In this document: one piece after another, positions 16,488 to 24,793 of the stretch
Layout of the letters: the number at the start of each line of letters is the position of its first letter
Position numbering within the stretch: position 1 is the first letter of the stretch
Assembly: GCF_900128885.1 (NCBI RefSeq)
Contig: NZ_FQTU01000015.1
Span: 2,910-63,863, forward strand
DNA: 60,954 bases
Origin: Alkalibacter saccharofermentans DSM 14828
GTDB lineage: Bacteria; Bacillota; Clostridia; Eubacteriales; Alkalibacteraceae
Reading direction: 5' to 3'
Made by a program: the position numbers and the translations under genes
Notes under the pieces: model-generated
Told to the model about the DNA's origin: nothing
The model's input: the letters and a program-made list of their open reading frames with translations, nothing else
Database searches by the model: none

Positions 16488-17240
16488 GTGAAACTATTAA
16501 GATTAATATCCATTGCAGTTTTTATATTGTCACTTTCTATGATATTTGTAGGACTTAGAGATAGCAGCTTAAACCAAAAACAAAACGAACAGATAAGAGA
16601 TATGGCACGAAGCCACAATGATCAAACAATCGAAGATATCCGAGATGAAAAAATTTTGGAGATGAAATCAATTAAAGTTCCCAAAGTAGAGATAGGATCA
16701 AAATTCATATCTCTGCTGGAAATCAACAAAGACGTCATTGGATGGATATCCATTGAAAATACCCGTGTAGATTATCCCGTTGTGCTCGGATTCGACAACG
16801 AACATTATCTAGACCATGATTTTTATGGAAAAAAATCAAGAGCTGGCACTATATTTATGGATTTCAGAAACAGATCCGAAAAAAAACACTTGATCCTTTA
16901 CGGACATAACATGCGTGATGGGAGCATGTTCAAGGATCTGATAAAATATAAAAAAGAGAGTTTTTTTTATGACAACCCAATTATTCAATTCGATTTTTTA
17001 AGCCGAAATGAGAGATGGGAGATATTCTCTGCTTATGTAACTGACACAAATTTTTATTACATAGAGACCAGCTTTAAAAACAACGCTGAATTCACTTCTT
17101 TTATTGATGAAATCAAAGGTAAATCCAAATACAAAACAGATATATATCCCGAAGCTAACGACCAGATATTAACACTTTCCACCTGCACCTATGACTTTTC
17201 AGATGCCAGATTTGTTATTCATGCCAGAAAAATAAATTGA
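16488..17240 (+). CDS. srtB: Class B sortase
   Basis: This is a membrane-anchored cysteine transpeptidase that links surface proteins to peptidoglycan. An N-terminal helix (about 4-24) is followed by the sortase barrel. Catalytic residues are visible: histidine in LILYGHNMRDGSMF, cysteine in LTLSTCTYDF and arginine in DARFVIHAR. The TLSTC motif and the helix-containing length of 250 residues point to class B. The start is a GTG after AGGTG. Its likely substrate is the neighbouring fasciclin protein with VPQTG. Confidence 0.93.
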   Translation: MKLLRLISIAVFILSLSMIFVGLRDSSLNQKQNEQIRDMARSHNDQTIEDIRDEKILEMKSIKVPKVEIGSKFISLLEINKDVIGWISIENTRVDYPVVLGFDNEHYLDHDFYGKKSRAGTIFMDFRNRSEKKHLILYGHNMRDGSMFKDLIKYKKESFFYDNPIIQFDFLSRNERWEIFSAYVTDTNFYYIETSFKNNAEFTSFIDEIKGKSKYKTDIYPEANDQILTLSTCTYDFSDARFVIHARKIN

Positions 17241-17278
17241 TGATCTTAAATAGCATATCAATTGCGCGTGAATCATAT

Positions 17279-19846
17279 TCACGCGCTCATTAATTTTACA
17301 AACAAATCAACTATTGCCGAATCAAACTGAGTCCCCGAGCACCTAACCAATTCACTTAGTGCCTCCTCAACTGTTCTAGTCGACTGATACGCCCTTTTTG
17401 CAGTCATAGCTTCAAAAGCATCTGCTACAGCTACAATTCTTGAAACGACGGGAATATCCTCTCCCTTCAAACCCTCCGGATATCCCTTTCCGTCCCACCT
17501 TTCATGATGATAAAGTACCGCTTCTGCGAGCATAGCGTATTCATCAACAGACTTAAGTATCTGATATCCTATTTCAGGATGGCGTTTTATCACTTCGAAT
17601 TCATCATTAGTAAGCCTTCCAACCTTGTTTAAAAGTTCAGGAGGAATCATTATCTTTCCAATATCATGTAAAACACCTGCTGTTTTTATCTCAGCTACCT
17701 TATCGGTAGCGTAATTCATTTCTTTTGCAATTGCTTCGCAATATTGGGACACCCTCTCTGTGTGGATCTGCTCTTGATCGTATTTGAAATTTATATTTCT
17801 TAGAACTGTTTCAATAGTTCTGCTTCTCATAGTCTTGCCAAACTTTATTTTATCTTTATACATGTCATTGTCTGCCATGACCATTATGTTTTCAAGTTTT
17901 TCTTCTAACTTGTTCTTTGTTGCATATCCGACCGATACAGAAACTATCAGGGAATCAAGCTTTGAACGTGAAGCCATTGAAATTATTTCATTCTTTAATC
18001 TATCTGCTTTTTTTGCATCTGTATTGGGCATTAAAATACAGAACTCGTCTCCTCCCATGCGTCCTACTATTCCTTCATTATTAGATATTTTTTTCAATAC
18101 ATTGCTTACAAGCTTAAGCAGCTTATCCCCCATGGCATGACCGAAAGCATCATTGGTAAGCTTCAATCCATTTACATCTATGACTAAAAAAGACAAGGGT
18201 AAATAAGCTGTGTCATTAAATTTTTTGATGACCTCCTCCATATATCTTCTGTTGTAAAGTCCCGTAAGGTGGTCATGATAGCTTAAGTACTCTATCTTAT
18301 CAATTTTTTCTCTTTTTTCGGTAAAATCCCTAAAGACTATTACCACACCGTTTATATTCCCCCTAAAATCTTTAATAGGAGCAGCACTGTCTTCTATGGG
18401 AATCTCACTGCCATCTTTTGAAATCAAAATCGTATGATTTGCCAGCTCTATTACCTTGCCGGTTTTAAGAACCTCTTCCACCGGATTTAGACAGGACTCT
18501 CTGCTAAATTCATTGATGATATCTAAAACTTGGCATAGTGGTTTTCCAGATGCTTCAGCTTGGCTCCAGCCTGTAAGATTTTCAGCAACAGGATTCATAA
18601 CCTGAATATTCCCTTTTTCATCCGTTGAAATTACCCCGTCTCCCACCGACAACAATGTAGTTTTAAAGAGTTCCTTTTCCTTGATTAGAGCTTGCTCCAT
18701 CTCTCTTCTTTCATTTATTATTTCAGTATAAACGACTATTCCGCCTATTTCCCCTTCGTTGTCATACCAGGGCCTGCACTCCCATCTAGTCCAGTCCACG
18801 GTCCCATCTGCTCTGAAATATGGGTCTTCCTCCGCACAGAGAACTTCTCCTTTTAATGCTCTTTGATGAACGTCTCTCCATTTCTGTGGCAAGTCGGGAA
18901 AGACTTCATAGTGATGTTTTCCAATTACGTTCTTGTCTTTTACACGATAACGCTCAAGATAGGTTTGGCTTACATACAGATAATTCAAATCCTTGTCGTG
19001 CACAGCCACATCGCTGCGATTATGTTCGATTATGTACTTCATCAAATTGTTTGAATAAAGCATCTCTCTTTCTCTTTCTTTTTTATCTGTTATATCCAAA
19101 TGCGCGCCCGTCATCCACATTGGCTTTCCTTCATCAGTCCATGAAACTACCTTTCCTCTATCATCAATCCATACCCAAAAGCCTTCCTTGTGCCTCATCC
19201 TGTATTCAATCTGGTAGAAAGGCACTTCCATCTGAAACGCCTTCTCCAATGCTTTTTCGGCAAGTGGCAGGTCTTCCGGATGAACGAAGCTTCTCCATGT
19301 CTCGATGTTAGTAGGCTTCAAATCAGACAGGTTATGACCGATGATTTCTGCCCACCTTTCATTGAAAACTGTTTCGTTAGTTTGTACATTCCATTCCCAC
19401 GTACCTGCGTTTGTTCCTTTAATTATATTTTCAAGCTTATGTCGCTCAATCTCCATCTGCCTTTTAGAATCCACCAATTCTGTTACGTCAACATGGGTTC
19501 CTACAACTATCGTCTCACCCTCTTCGTTCAAAAGTTTCCCTCTTGATCTTATCCACGCCCAGCGCCCAGATTTTGTTTTCATCCTAAAGTGTGTGTCGTA
19601 CAAAAACTTCTCATAAGATTCTATATAATTTCTAAAAAATTCAGATGTGGACTCCCGATCTTCCTCGTGCAGGAGATCAATCCACGTGCTTTTTAAATTA
19701 CCTGATTTAATCTCAAATTCATCCGGACTGTAACCCAGCATCTCAAAATATTCATTGCTGCACCACAAAAGATTCCGCTCGACATGATATTCCCATACGC
19801 CAATATTTGATATTGATGCAATTGATCTATATCTGCTCTCCTTCAT
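17279..19846 (-). CDS. Multi-PAS GGDEF/HD-GYP cyclic-di-GMP protein
   Basis: This 855-residue protein has no clear membrane helix, so it is probably a cytoplasmic sensor. Four PAS units are visible: NIGVWEYHVERNLLWCSNEY, NAGTWEWNVQTNETVFNERW, a third ending in WTRWECRPWYDNEGEIGGIV, and VGDGVISTDEKGNIQVMNP. Then come GGDEF (GRMGGDEFCIL) and HD-GYP (HDIGK, HHERWDGKGYPEGL). The first three PAS blocks carry the W-x(W/E)-x-R type PAC tails. Unlike its paralogue at 12267 there is no RxxD inhibitory site before GGDEF (SNNEGIV instead). The last 450 or so residues of the two proteins are clearly duplicated. The ATG follows GGGGGA. Confidence 0.92.
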   Translation of the reverse strand: MKESRYRSIASISNIGVWEYHVERNLLWCSNEYFEMLGYSPDEFEIKSGNLKSTWIDLLHEEDRESTSEFFRNYIESYEKFLYDTHFRMKTKSGRWAWIRSRGKLLNEEGETIVVGTHVDVTELVDSKRQMEIERHKLENIIKGTNAGTWEWNVQTNETVFNERWAEIIGHNLSDLKPTNIETWRSFVHPEDLPLAEKALEKAFQMEVPFYQIEYRMRHKEGFWVWIDDRGKVVSWTDEGKPMWMTGAHLDITDKKEREREMLYSNNLMKYIIEHNRSDVAVHDKDLNYLYVSQTYLERYRVKDKNVIGKHHYEVFPDLPQKWRDVHQRALKGEVLCAEEDPYFRADGTVDWTRWECRPWYDNEGEIGGIVVYTEIINERREMEQALIKEKELFKTTLLSVGDGVISTDEKGNIQVMNPVAENLTGWSQAEASGKPLCQVLDIINEFSRESCLNPVEEVLKTGKVIELANHTILISKDGSEIPIEDSAAPIKDFRGNINGVVIVFRDFTEKREKIDKIEYLSYHDHLTGLYNRRYMEEVIKKFNDTAYLPLSFLVIDVNGLKLTNDAFGHAMGDKLLKLVSNVLKKISNNEGIVGRMGGDEFCILMPNTDAKKADRLKNEIISMASRSKLDSLIVSVSVGYATKNKLEEKLENIMVMADNDMYKDKIKFGKTMRSRTIETVLRNINFKYDQEQIHTERVSQYCEAIAKEMNYATDKVAEIKTAGVLHDIGKIMIPPELLNKVGRLTNDEFEVIKRHPEIGYQILKSVDEYAMLAEAVLYHHERWDGKGYPEGLKGEDIPVVSRIVAVADAFEAMTAKRAYQSTRTVEEALSELVRCSGTQFDSAIVDLFVKLMSA

Positions 19847-20086
19847 AATAAATACATCCCCCGTTTATAAAGCTGTTTTCATTTAAAATTATATACCCAT
19901 ATTTTTTCATATAACAACTCTTATTATATATTATCGGCTAAGAAGCAGAAAAATTTAGCATTGAGCTTATAGAAATGCTCATTCCGGCAACTCGTCTCTA
20001 ATGGCGCTATTATCACATGTTTGAGGCTGACTTTATAATGGTACTAATATAATAGCTACAAAAGCTAAAGGAAAGGAGTATTGAAA

Positions 20087-20374
20087 ATGGTCAAAGCCTT
20101 ATTAAACGGAGTAATCATAGCTGAAAGTTCAGACACGATAATCGTAGAGAACAACTACTATTTCCCAACAAAAGACGTCAAGCTGGATTATATGTCCCAA
20201 AACGACTACCACACGACATGCCATTGGAAAGGGCAGGCAAGTTATTATGACATCCAAATAAATGGGAAAAAATACAAGAACACCGCATGGTATTATCCAG
20301 AACCTAAAAAAGGAGCTGAAATGGTTAAAGGCAGAATTGCTTTCTGGAAGGAAGTTAAGTTCGAAGAGAGTTGA
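20087..20374 (+). CDS. DUF427 domain protein
   Basis: This small soluble protein of 95 residues belongs to the DUF427 family, whose function is unknown. Matching features are the opening KALLNGVIIAESSDT, the central CHWKGQASYYDI and the closing AWYYPEPKKGAEMVKGRIAF. It is a single-gene unit. I start at the ATG at 20087, nine bases after AAAGGAG; a TTG two codons earlier is too close to the ribosome site. Confidence 0.88.
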   Translation: MVKALLNGVIIAESSDTIIVENNYYFPTKDVKLDYMSQNDYHTTCHWKGQASYYDIQINGKKYKNTAWYYPEPKKGAEMVKGRIAFWKEVKFEES

Positions 20375-20383
20375 CAATTTAAA

Positions 20384-20434
20384 AAACAATCGGCCTGATC
20401 TCATCCAAACCTAAGACAGCACTGATTGTTTTTA
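20384..20434. terminator. Weak terminator-like inverted repeat
   Basis: AAAACAATC and GATTGTTTT are complementary but are separated by about 30 bases, with a T-rich tail. It follows the DUF427 gene and is the only candidate stop signal there. Confidence 0.35.
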
Positions 20435-20452
20435 TTTTGGTCTAATTTACTT

Positions 20453-20635
20453 TTACATCAACAGCCTTATTGCAGTTATTGCCGTCATAGCTACGATGAT
20501 TTTTCTAAAAGGCTTCTCACTCAGTCTCTTGATTAAAATAAGACCGATAAACGCTCCAAAAGCGATTCATGGAAAGAAGATATGATTACTCGATGTTTCA
20601 GTTTGTCCAAACAATTTCACCAATTTTACTTGCAT
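20453..20635 (-). pseudogene. C-terminal remnant of a TSUP-family permease
   Basis: The minus-strand frame contains IAFGAFIGLILIKRLSEKPF followed by a final hydrophobic helix ending RLLM, the typical end of TauE/SafE (TSUP) anion exporters. An in-frame TGA at 20567-20569 cuts it, and only about 60 codons remain before the Nudix gene is reached. The rest of the permease is gone. It is read as a decayed gene. Confidence 0.55.
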
Positions 20636-21249
20636 GATTTCACGAGTTCCTTCACAAGATTCCTGGTTATTTTTGCAGTGAGGCCCCAAATGATAAATTT
20701 ATCGTATTCATAAAAATACACGGGATAGGTCATTGTCCTTTGCTGATAGCTCTCTCCGTTTTTAATCTTATGGAATGGAAATTCTTCGCTGATATCCGCC
20801 CTATAGCTCATATCATAGACCTCGGGCTTGTTATTTAAGAAATAATCCAAGGGTACTGTGAAGACTCTATCGACCTCGCATTTATTTATCTTTAGCTCTT
20901 CAATATTAAAATCTTCGATAGTCCCCAGAACCGGATAAATCATGTCATTGAAGGTGTTTATCAAATAGTCTAGTTCACCGAAAACTTTGACTTTTTTACT
21001 ATCGACTCCTAACTCCTCGCAAGTCTCTCTAATGGCAGCTTCCTTAATGCTTTCACACTTTTCGATCTTTCCACCGGGAAATGATATTTCACCCGGCTGC
21101 CTTTTCATTGTATTGGATCTTACCTGGTATAAAAGATGCGGTTTGTCATCCACATCAACTAAAGGGACAAAAACCGCATAATGTCTTTTTATATCGAACA
21201 TCTCGCTCTTTCTATTTTTAAATATTTCGTGTATCTGATTTGTTTTCAT
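20626..21249 (-). CDS. CoA pyrophosphatase-type Nudix hydrolase
   Basis: It is predicted to split coenzyme A or similar CoA species to phosphopantetheine and 3',5'-ADP. The Nudix box is complete in GGKIEKCESIKEAAIRETCE followed by ELG. Just before it, KRQPGEISFPGG is the UPF0035 signature that marks the CoA-specific subgroup (NudL/YeaB). It has 207 residues, normal length. The start overlaps the end of the DUF6508 gene by 32 bases, which suggests coupled translation. Acyl specificity cannot be told. Confidence 0.9.
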   Translation of the reverse strand: MKTNQIHEIFKNRKSEMFDIKRHYAVFVPLVDVDDKPHLLYQVRSNTMKRQPGEISFPGGKIEKCESIKEAAIRETCEELGVDSKKVKVFGELDYLINTFNDMIYPVLGTIEDFNIEELKINKCEVDRVFTVPLDYFLNNKPEVYDMSYRADISEEFPFHKIKNGESYQQRTMTYPVYFYEYDKFIIWGLTAKITRNLVKELVKSCK

Positions 21250-21658
21250 CGTTCACCTGAAAGATTTTATCTTCTAATTTTTCCAACCTAACCAATATTC
21301 TGTAGAATGCCCTGTTTTGACTTGCCAAAATCCATAATCCCTCGCAAAACTGCTCCTGACAAATATAGAAAGACAGAATCGCTCTAAGCACGGCAATATC
21401 AGCAGACTCTATGAAATCTATCATCTCATCTGTACAAGGGATAGACTTATTCTTCAACGTAGTTATATAATCTAAATCCAGTATTCCGCTGCTGTACACT
21501 TCATCAATAAATTCCGAAAAATCTCTGTTGTATATCGGGTATGGAGATAATGCCGTACTTTCTCTGCTTATGGCATCGTTGCTCCAGCTGCATATTCCAC
21601 TGCCGTCCTCATTAATAAAATAATTGATATATTCGAGTAAGTTCTGATATGAAGTCAT
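21218..21658 (-). CDS. DUF6508-like protein
   Basis: This is a soluble helical protein of 147 residues from the ATG at 21658 (MTSYQNLLEYINYF), which follows AAAAGGA. An upstream ATG at 21709 lacks a ribosome site. The segments FINEDGSGICSWSND, ISRESTALSPYPIYNRDF and EQFCEGLWILASQNRAFYRIL resemble DUF6508, whose function is unknown. It overlaps the Nudix gene. Confidence 0.6.
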   Translation of the reverse strand: MTSYQNLLEYINYFINEDGSGICSWSNDAISRESTALSPYPIYNRDFSEFIDEVYSSGILDLDYITTLKNKSIPCTDEMIDFIESADIAVLRAILSFYICQEQFCEGLWILASQNRAFYRILVRLEKLEDKIFQVNDENKSDTRNI

Positions 21659-21786
21659 TACATCAGTCCTTTTCAGTAAATATTGATTGCTTCTTTTACC
21701 AAGAATCAACCTCAGTACATTTTATCAAAATCTCACTCAAAAATCCAGTAATTTGAATAACTCAACCCTTTAATTCATGTATTTTC

Positions 21787-22527
21787 TTACATTTTATTGC
21801 ATAGCGGCTCCGAAGATATGTAAATCATTCTCCCACAGTTTTCACATACAAAGCCTTGAGATTCTTCACCATGGGTCACAGTATGGTTGAATATAATTGA
21901 AAGCTGCATGTTGCATCCTCCACAAATACCATCATGGCACTCTACGATTACAGGATAAATTTTCTGTCTTTTAAAGTAATATTCATTTAAAGCATCTTTG
22001 GGAATATCCTTTTTGGCTGACTGAATTTTCAAGTTGATGCCGGCTAACTCGTCTTTTGTCATATCCTCCTTAACCAGCAGTTCCTTATTTAATTTTTGAA
22101 TGTCATCTTTGATTTCCGTAGATTTATCTTTAAGATTTTTTAAGTTGAGCTTATCGATTTTAATTTGATTTTGAAGGCGTGATATCTCTTTTGCACACTC
22201 TTCTCTCTTTATCTTTTGCACTTCCAAGTCGTGCTGCAAAGAATTTAATGTTTTCATCTTTTTAAAACTTCCCTCATAAAGATGATCTTCGCACTCTTTT
22301 ATCTGTTTTTCAATGCTGCTAAATGCCTCTTTTTCTTTGACAAGCTGAATCTGCGTTTTCTTATACTGGTCAAATATTTCCTGCATCTTTTCAGTAATTT
22401 TGTTATAATTTCGCTTAAGTGAGTCGATTTGATTTTTTATATCTCTGATTCCTGAATCTTTTTCCAAGACAGAAATCTCATCTTCCAACAATTGAAGCTC
22501 CAACAGCTTTTTAATATTATTTTTCAT
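21787..22527 (-). CDS. Coiled-coil protein with C4 zinc ribbon
   Basis: This protein has 246 residues. About 1-180 form a long coiled coil rich in Lys, Glu and Leu. The C-terminus is a zinc ribbon with two Cys pairs: CGGCNMQ and CENCGR. This is the CT398/DUF164 type, a conserved family next to nif3 in Firmicutes; proposed roles include helicase- or secretion-related scaffolding, not settled. It follows nif3 and trmK in the same direction and is probably co-transcribed. Confidence 0.88.
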   Translation of the reverse strand: MKNNIKKLLELQLLEDEISVLEKDSGIRDIKNQIDSLKRNYNKITEKMQEIFDQYKKTQIQLVKEKEAFSSIEKQIKECEDHLYEGSFKKMKTLNSLQHDLEVQKIKREECAKEISRLQNQIKIDKLNLKNLKDKSTEIKDDIQKLNKELLVKEDMTKDELAGINLKIQSAKKDIPKDALNEYYFKRQKIYPVIVECHDGICGGCNMQLSIIFNHTVTHGEESQGFVCENCGRMIYISSEPLCNKM

Positions 22528-22577
22528 AAAATCTCCTCAATCAATTTAGTTTTCCCAGTATTTCCAACCTGCAGGAA

Positions 22578-23693
22578 TTAAATTTCCCGCAAGAAGCCCG
22601 TATCTCTATCAGATTTAATTACATTGATACTTGTACCACCTCCCATATATTTTAACAACTTATTAAAAAGCAAGTCCTTGACTATGATCTCAGTAGCAAA
22701 ATGTCCTGCATCTAACAGGCATATGTCTAGTTCATGAGCTTTTTGACCATCATGATACTTAACATCCCCTGTTATCAACAGGTCCGCTCCAGAGCTTTTT
22801 GCTCTCGAGAGCAAATCTGCACCTGAACCGGAACAAACAGCGATTTTTTTCACCATCGCTTTTTCTTCTCCAGACAATCTCACTATATCCAAGTTCAATG
22901 TCTTCTTTATCATTTTTATAAATTTCTCCAAATCCATTGGGTTTTTAAGGCTACCCAATATTCCCAGTCCAAAAGCCTTTCCCTTGTTTTCCAAAGGATA
23001 AATATCATAGGCTGGCTCTTCATAGGGATGAGCCTTAAATATGGCAGATACTGCATCGTCAAGGAATTTGTATTCAACCAATACTTCCAATTTCATCTCA
23101 TCAACATGCTCCAGCTTATCTATATCTCCAAGAAAAGGCTCCGCACCTGTCATCGGCATAAACTGACCTGTCCCTTGTGTTTCAAAGCTACAGTTTTCAT
23201 AATTCCCAATATGCCCCGCCCCGGCTGAGAACAAGCTTTTTTTTACCTCTTCCAAATGAGATGCAGGAACAAATACAGCCAACTTAAACAGCTTCTCTCT
23301 ACCCATTGCCATCAAGGGCTTCACGTTTAAAAGACCCAGCAATTCCCCCAAGTAAACATTGATACCCTCAGGGGATATGTCAAGGTTTGTATGTGCACAA
23401 ATAACAGAGATATCGTTTTTAATCAATTTTTGAATAGTCCTTCCCTGGTACTTGTCCCACCTGATTTCTTTCACTCCCGAAAAAATCAGGGGATGATGGC
23501 TTATTATTAAATCAGCTTGTTTTTCTACCGCTTCGTCTACTACATCCTCCGTTACATCAAGGGATAGCAATATGTTATTTACCTCTTGGTTCTTGTCTCC
23601 AATCAACAAGCCTACATTATCCCATTTTTCAGCCAAGTCAAAAGGGGCGAACCCGTCTATTATATTTAAAATATCCGAGCATTTTAAAGACAT
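22578..23693 (-). CDS. Nif3-like dinuclear metal centre protein
   Basis: This hexameric protein of the Nif3/YqfO family binds two metal ions; GTP cyclohydrolase-like activity has been proposed. Metal ligands are visible in ADLIISHHPLIF near the N-terminus and in LDAGHFATE near the C-terminus. At 371 residues it is the long form with the extra central PII-like insert (YEEPAYDIYPLEN) seen in Firmicutes. It overlaps trmK by 10 bases, a conserved pairing. Confidence 0.92.
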   Translation of the reverse strand: MSLKCSDILNIIDGFAPFDLAEKWDNVGLLIGDKNQEVNNILLSLDVTEDVVDEAVEKQADLIISHHPLIFSGVKEIRWDKYQGRTIQKLIKNDISVICAHTNLDISPEGINVYLGELLGLLNVKPLMAMGREKLFKLAVFVPASHLEEVKKSLFSAGAGHIGNYENCSFETQGTGQFMPMTGAEPFLGDIDKLEHVDEMKLEVLVEYKFLDDAVSAIFKAHPYEEPAYDIYPLENKGKAFGLGILGSLKNPMDLEKFIKMIKKTLNLDIVRLSGEEKAMVKKIAVCSGSGADLLSRAKSSGADLLITGDVKYHDGQKAHELDICLLDAGHFATEIIVKDLLFNKLLKYMGGGTSINVIKSDRDTGFLREI

Positions 23694-24379
23694 TTTTTCA
23701 CCTCTTCGATTTCTGCTATCATTTGTTTCGCTTCACGGATTTTTCCCACCGCTGATTGCGAATCGTTGTTGCTGCACTCAACCAAGATTTTTTTCCACTT
23801 TTTTTCGAGCTTTGAAAGTAAAAAAATTAGAAGGGGATGTTTCTTTTCTATCAGTTTTTTTCCGATATGGTACTCGATTGGTTTCCACGAATTGTTCTTT
23901 AATCCTGTATGCCTAGCCAGGATGATTTGATAGATCCTATTTTGCTCTTTAGCTAAATTTTCATCTAAAATCTCGAATCCGTTTTCCAGCAAATACTTCC
24001 TCAGCTCTTCCTGACCGGTCATGGGCTGTAAGACAAGGCTTTGGGCTTTCACTACGATATCGAAGTTATTCTTTATGATTTCTCCTATCAAAACTCCGCC
24101 CATCCCGGCTATTGCTATCTGGTCTATGGATTTTCCCTGCAAGCCTTCCAGTCCATTAGACAATATCGGGGTGATGCTGTCTTCCATTCTATTGATTCGT
24201 ATCTGATTCACAGCAGCATCTAATGGTCCTTTATTTATATCGCTTGCATAGACATGCTTTGCAATATTGTTTTTTATTAGATAAACCGGAAGATACCCGT
24301 GGTCTGTTCCTATGTCCGCTACAATCGACCCTTTCTCGATAAAGTCAGCTGTAGCCTGAAGCCTATTTGTTAATTTCAT
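23684..24379 (-). CDS. trmK: tRNA (adenine(22)-N1)-methyltransferase TrmK
   Basis: It methylates N1 of A22 in tRNAs using S-adenosylmethionine. The Rossmann methyltransferase start is clear: SIVADIGTDHGYLPVYLIKN, followed by ASDINKGPLDAAVNQIRIN and the IAGMGGVLIGEI motif typical of TrmK. The C-terminal part is a helical, lysine-rich tRNA-binding domain. It has 231 residues, normal size. It heads the trmK-nif3-zinc-ribbon operon behind its own promoter. Confidence 0.93.
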   Translation of the reverse strand: MKLTNRLQATADFIEKGSIVADIGTDHGYLPVYLIKNNIAKHVYASDINKGPLDAAVNQIRINRMEDSITPILSNGLEGLQGKSIDQIAIAGMGGVLIGEIIKNNFDIVVKAQSLVLQPMTGQEELRKYLLENGFEILDENLAKEQNRIYQIILARHTGLKNNSWKPIEYHIGKKLIEKKHPLLIFLLSKLEKKWKKILVECSNNDSQSAVGKIREAKQMIAEIEEVKKCL

Positions 24380-24405
24380 CCAACTCTCCTTTTCCCTATG
24401 CTATC

Positions 24406-24414
24406 ATTATATCA
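24406..24414 (-). promoter_or_regulatory. Extended -10 promoter of trmK
   Basis: On the minus strand TGATATAAT gives the TGn extension plus TATAAT (24406-24411). No good -35 is present; the equivalent position falls inside a small hairpin. The start would be near 24398, very close to the trmK ATG. Confidence 0.5.
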
Positions 24415-24422
24415 CAAAACAA

Positions 24423-24506
24423 CGGAGATTATGTCTCCGATGTTTGTCACATCATCGGTCATTAGGGCTTAGCTTTAGAAAAATATTTTTTCTGTGAGCT
24501 GAGCCC
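24423..24506 (-). other. Cluster of overlapping hairpins between tRNA-Asn and trmK
   Basis: Read on the minus strand: a 10-bp stem (GGGCTCAGCT 24497-24506 with 24465-24474) whose loop can itself pair (A/T runs). Next is CCGATG...CATCGG, then CGGAGA...TCTCCG. The last two share bases (CATCGGAGA) and so exclude each other. No coding frame or known RNA family is recognised. Confidence 0.45.
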
Positions 24507-24535
24507 ATTTTCGCGAACGTTAAATCATATAAAAA

Positions 24536-24569
24536 AACGCTGTCAGTAAACTAGTTACCAGACAGCGTT
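24536..24569 (-). terminator. Terminator after tRNA-Asn
   Basis: On the minus strand the 9-bp stem AACGCTGTC/GACAGCGTT encloses a 16-base loop and is followed by seven T residues. It ends the sigA/tRNA-Asn transcript. Confidence 0.85.
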
Positions 24570-24605
24570 ATATCTATTTTTACACCTTTAAGTGCTTAAG
24601 TCAAA

Positions 24606-24680
24606 TGGCTCCCCAGGTTGGACTCGAACCAACAACCTACCGGTTAACAGCCGGTTGCTCCACCATTGAGCTACTGAGGA
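24606..24680 (-). tRNA. tRNA-Asn (GTT)
   Basis: The cloverleaf reads TCCTCAG at the acceptor 5' side, AGCTCAATGGTGGAGC in the D arm, anticodon loop CTGTTAA with GTT, and GGTTCGAGTCC in the T arm. The sequence encodes its own CCA. It has 75 bases. Confidence 0.97.
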
Positions 24681-24793
24681 ATGACTATATTTTTAATCAC
24701 ATTTACTAATTATAATGATTTTTTTTGCTTTGTCAATAATATTTAATAAAAAAACGGTGATTTATAAAACCACCGCTGATTGCCGATTCTGCC

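Noticed and set aside
18820..19311. 163-codon plus-strand frame (MGLPPHRELLLLM)
   Set aside because: It lies entirely opposite the PAS-GGDEF-HD-GYP gene, which has clear domains; the frame has no family likeness and no ribosome site.
20567..20569. TGA as selenocysteine in a TSUP permease
   Set aside because: The N-terminal permease is missing and TSUP proteins are not known selenoproteins; decay is simpler.
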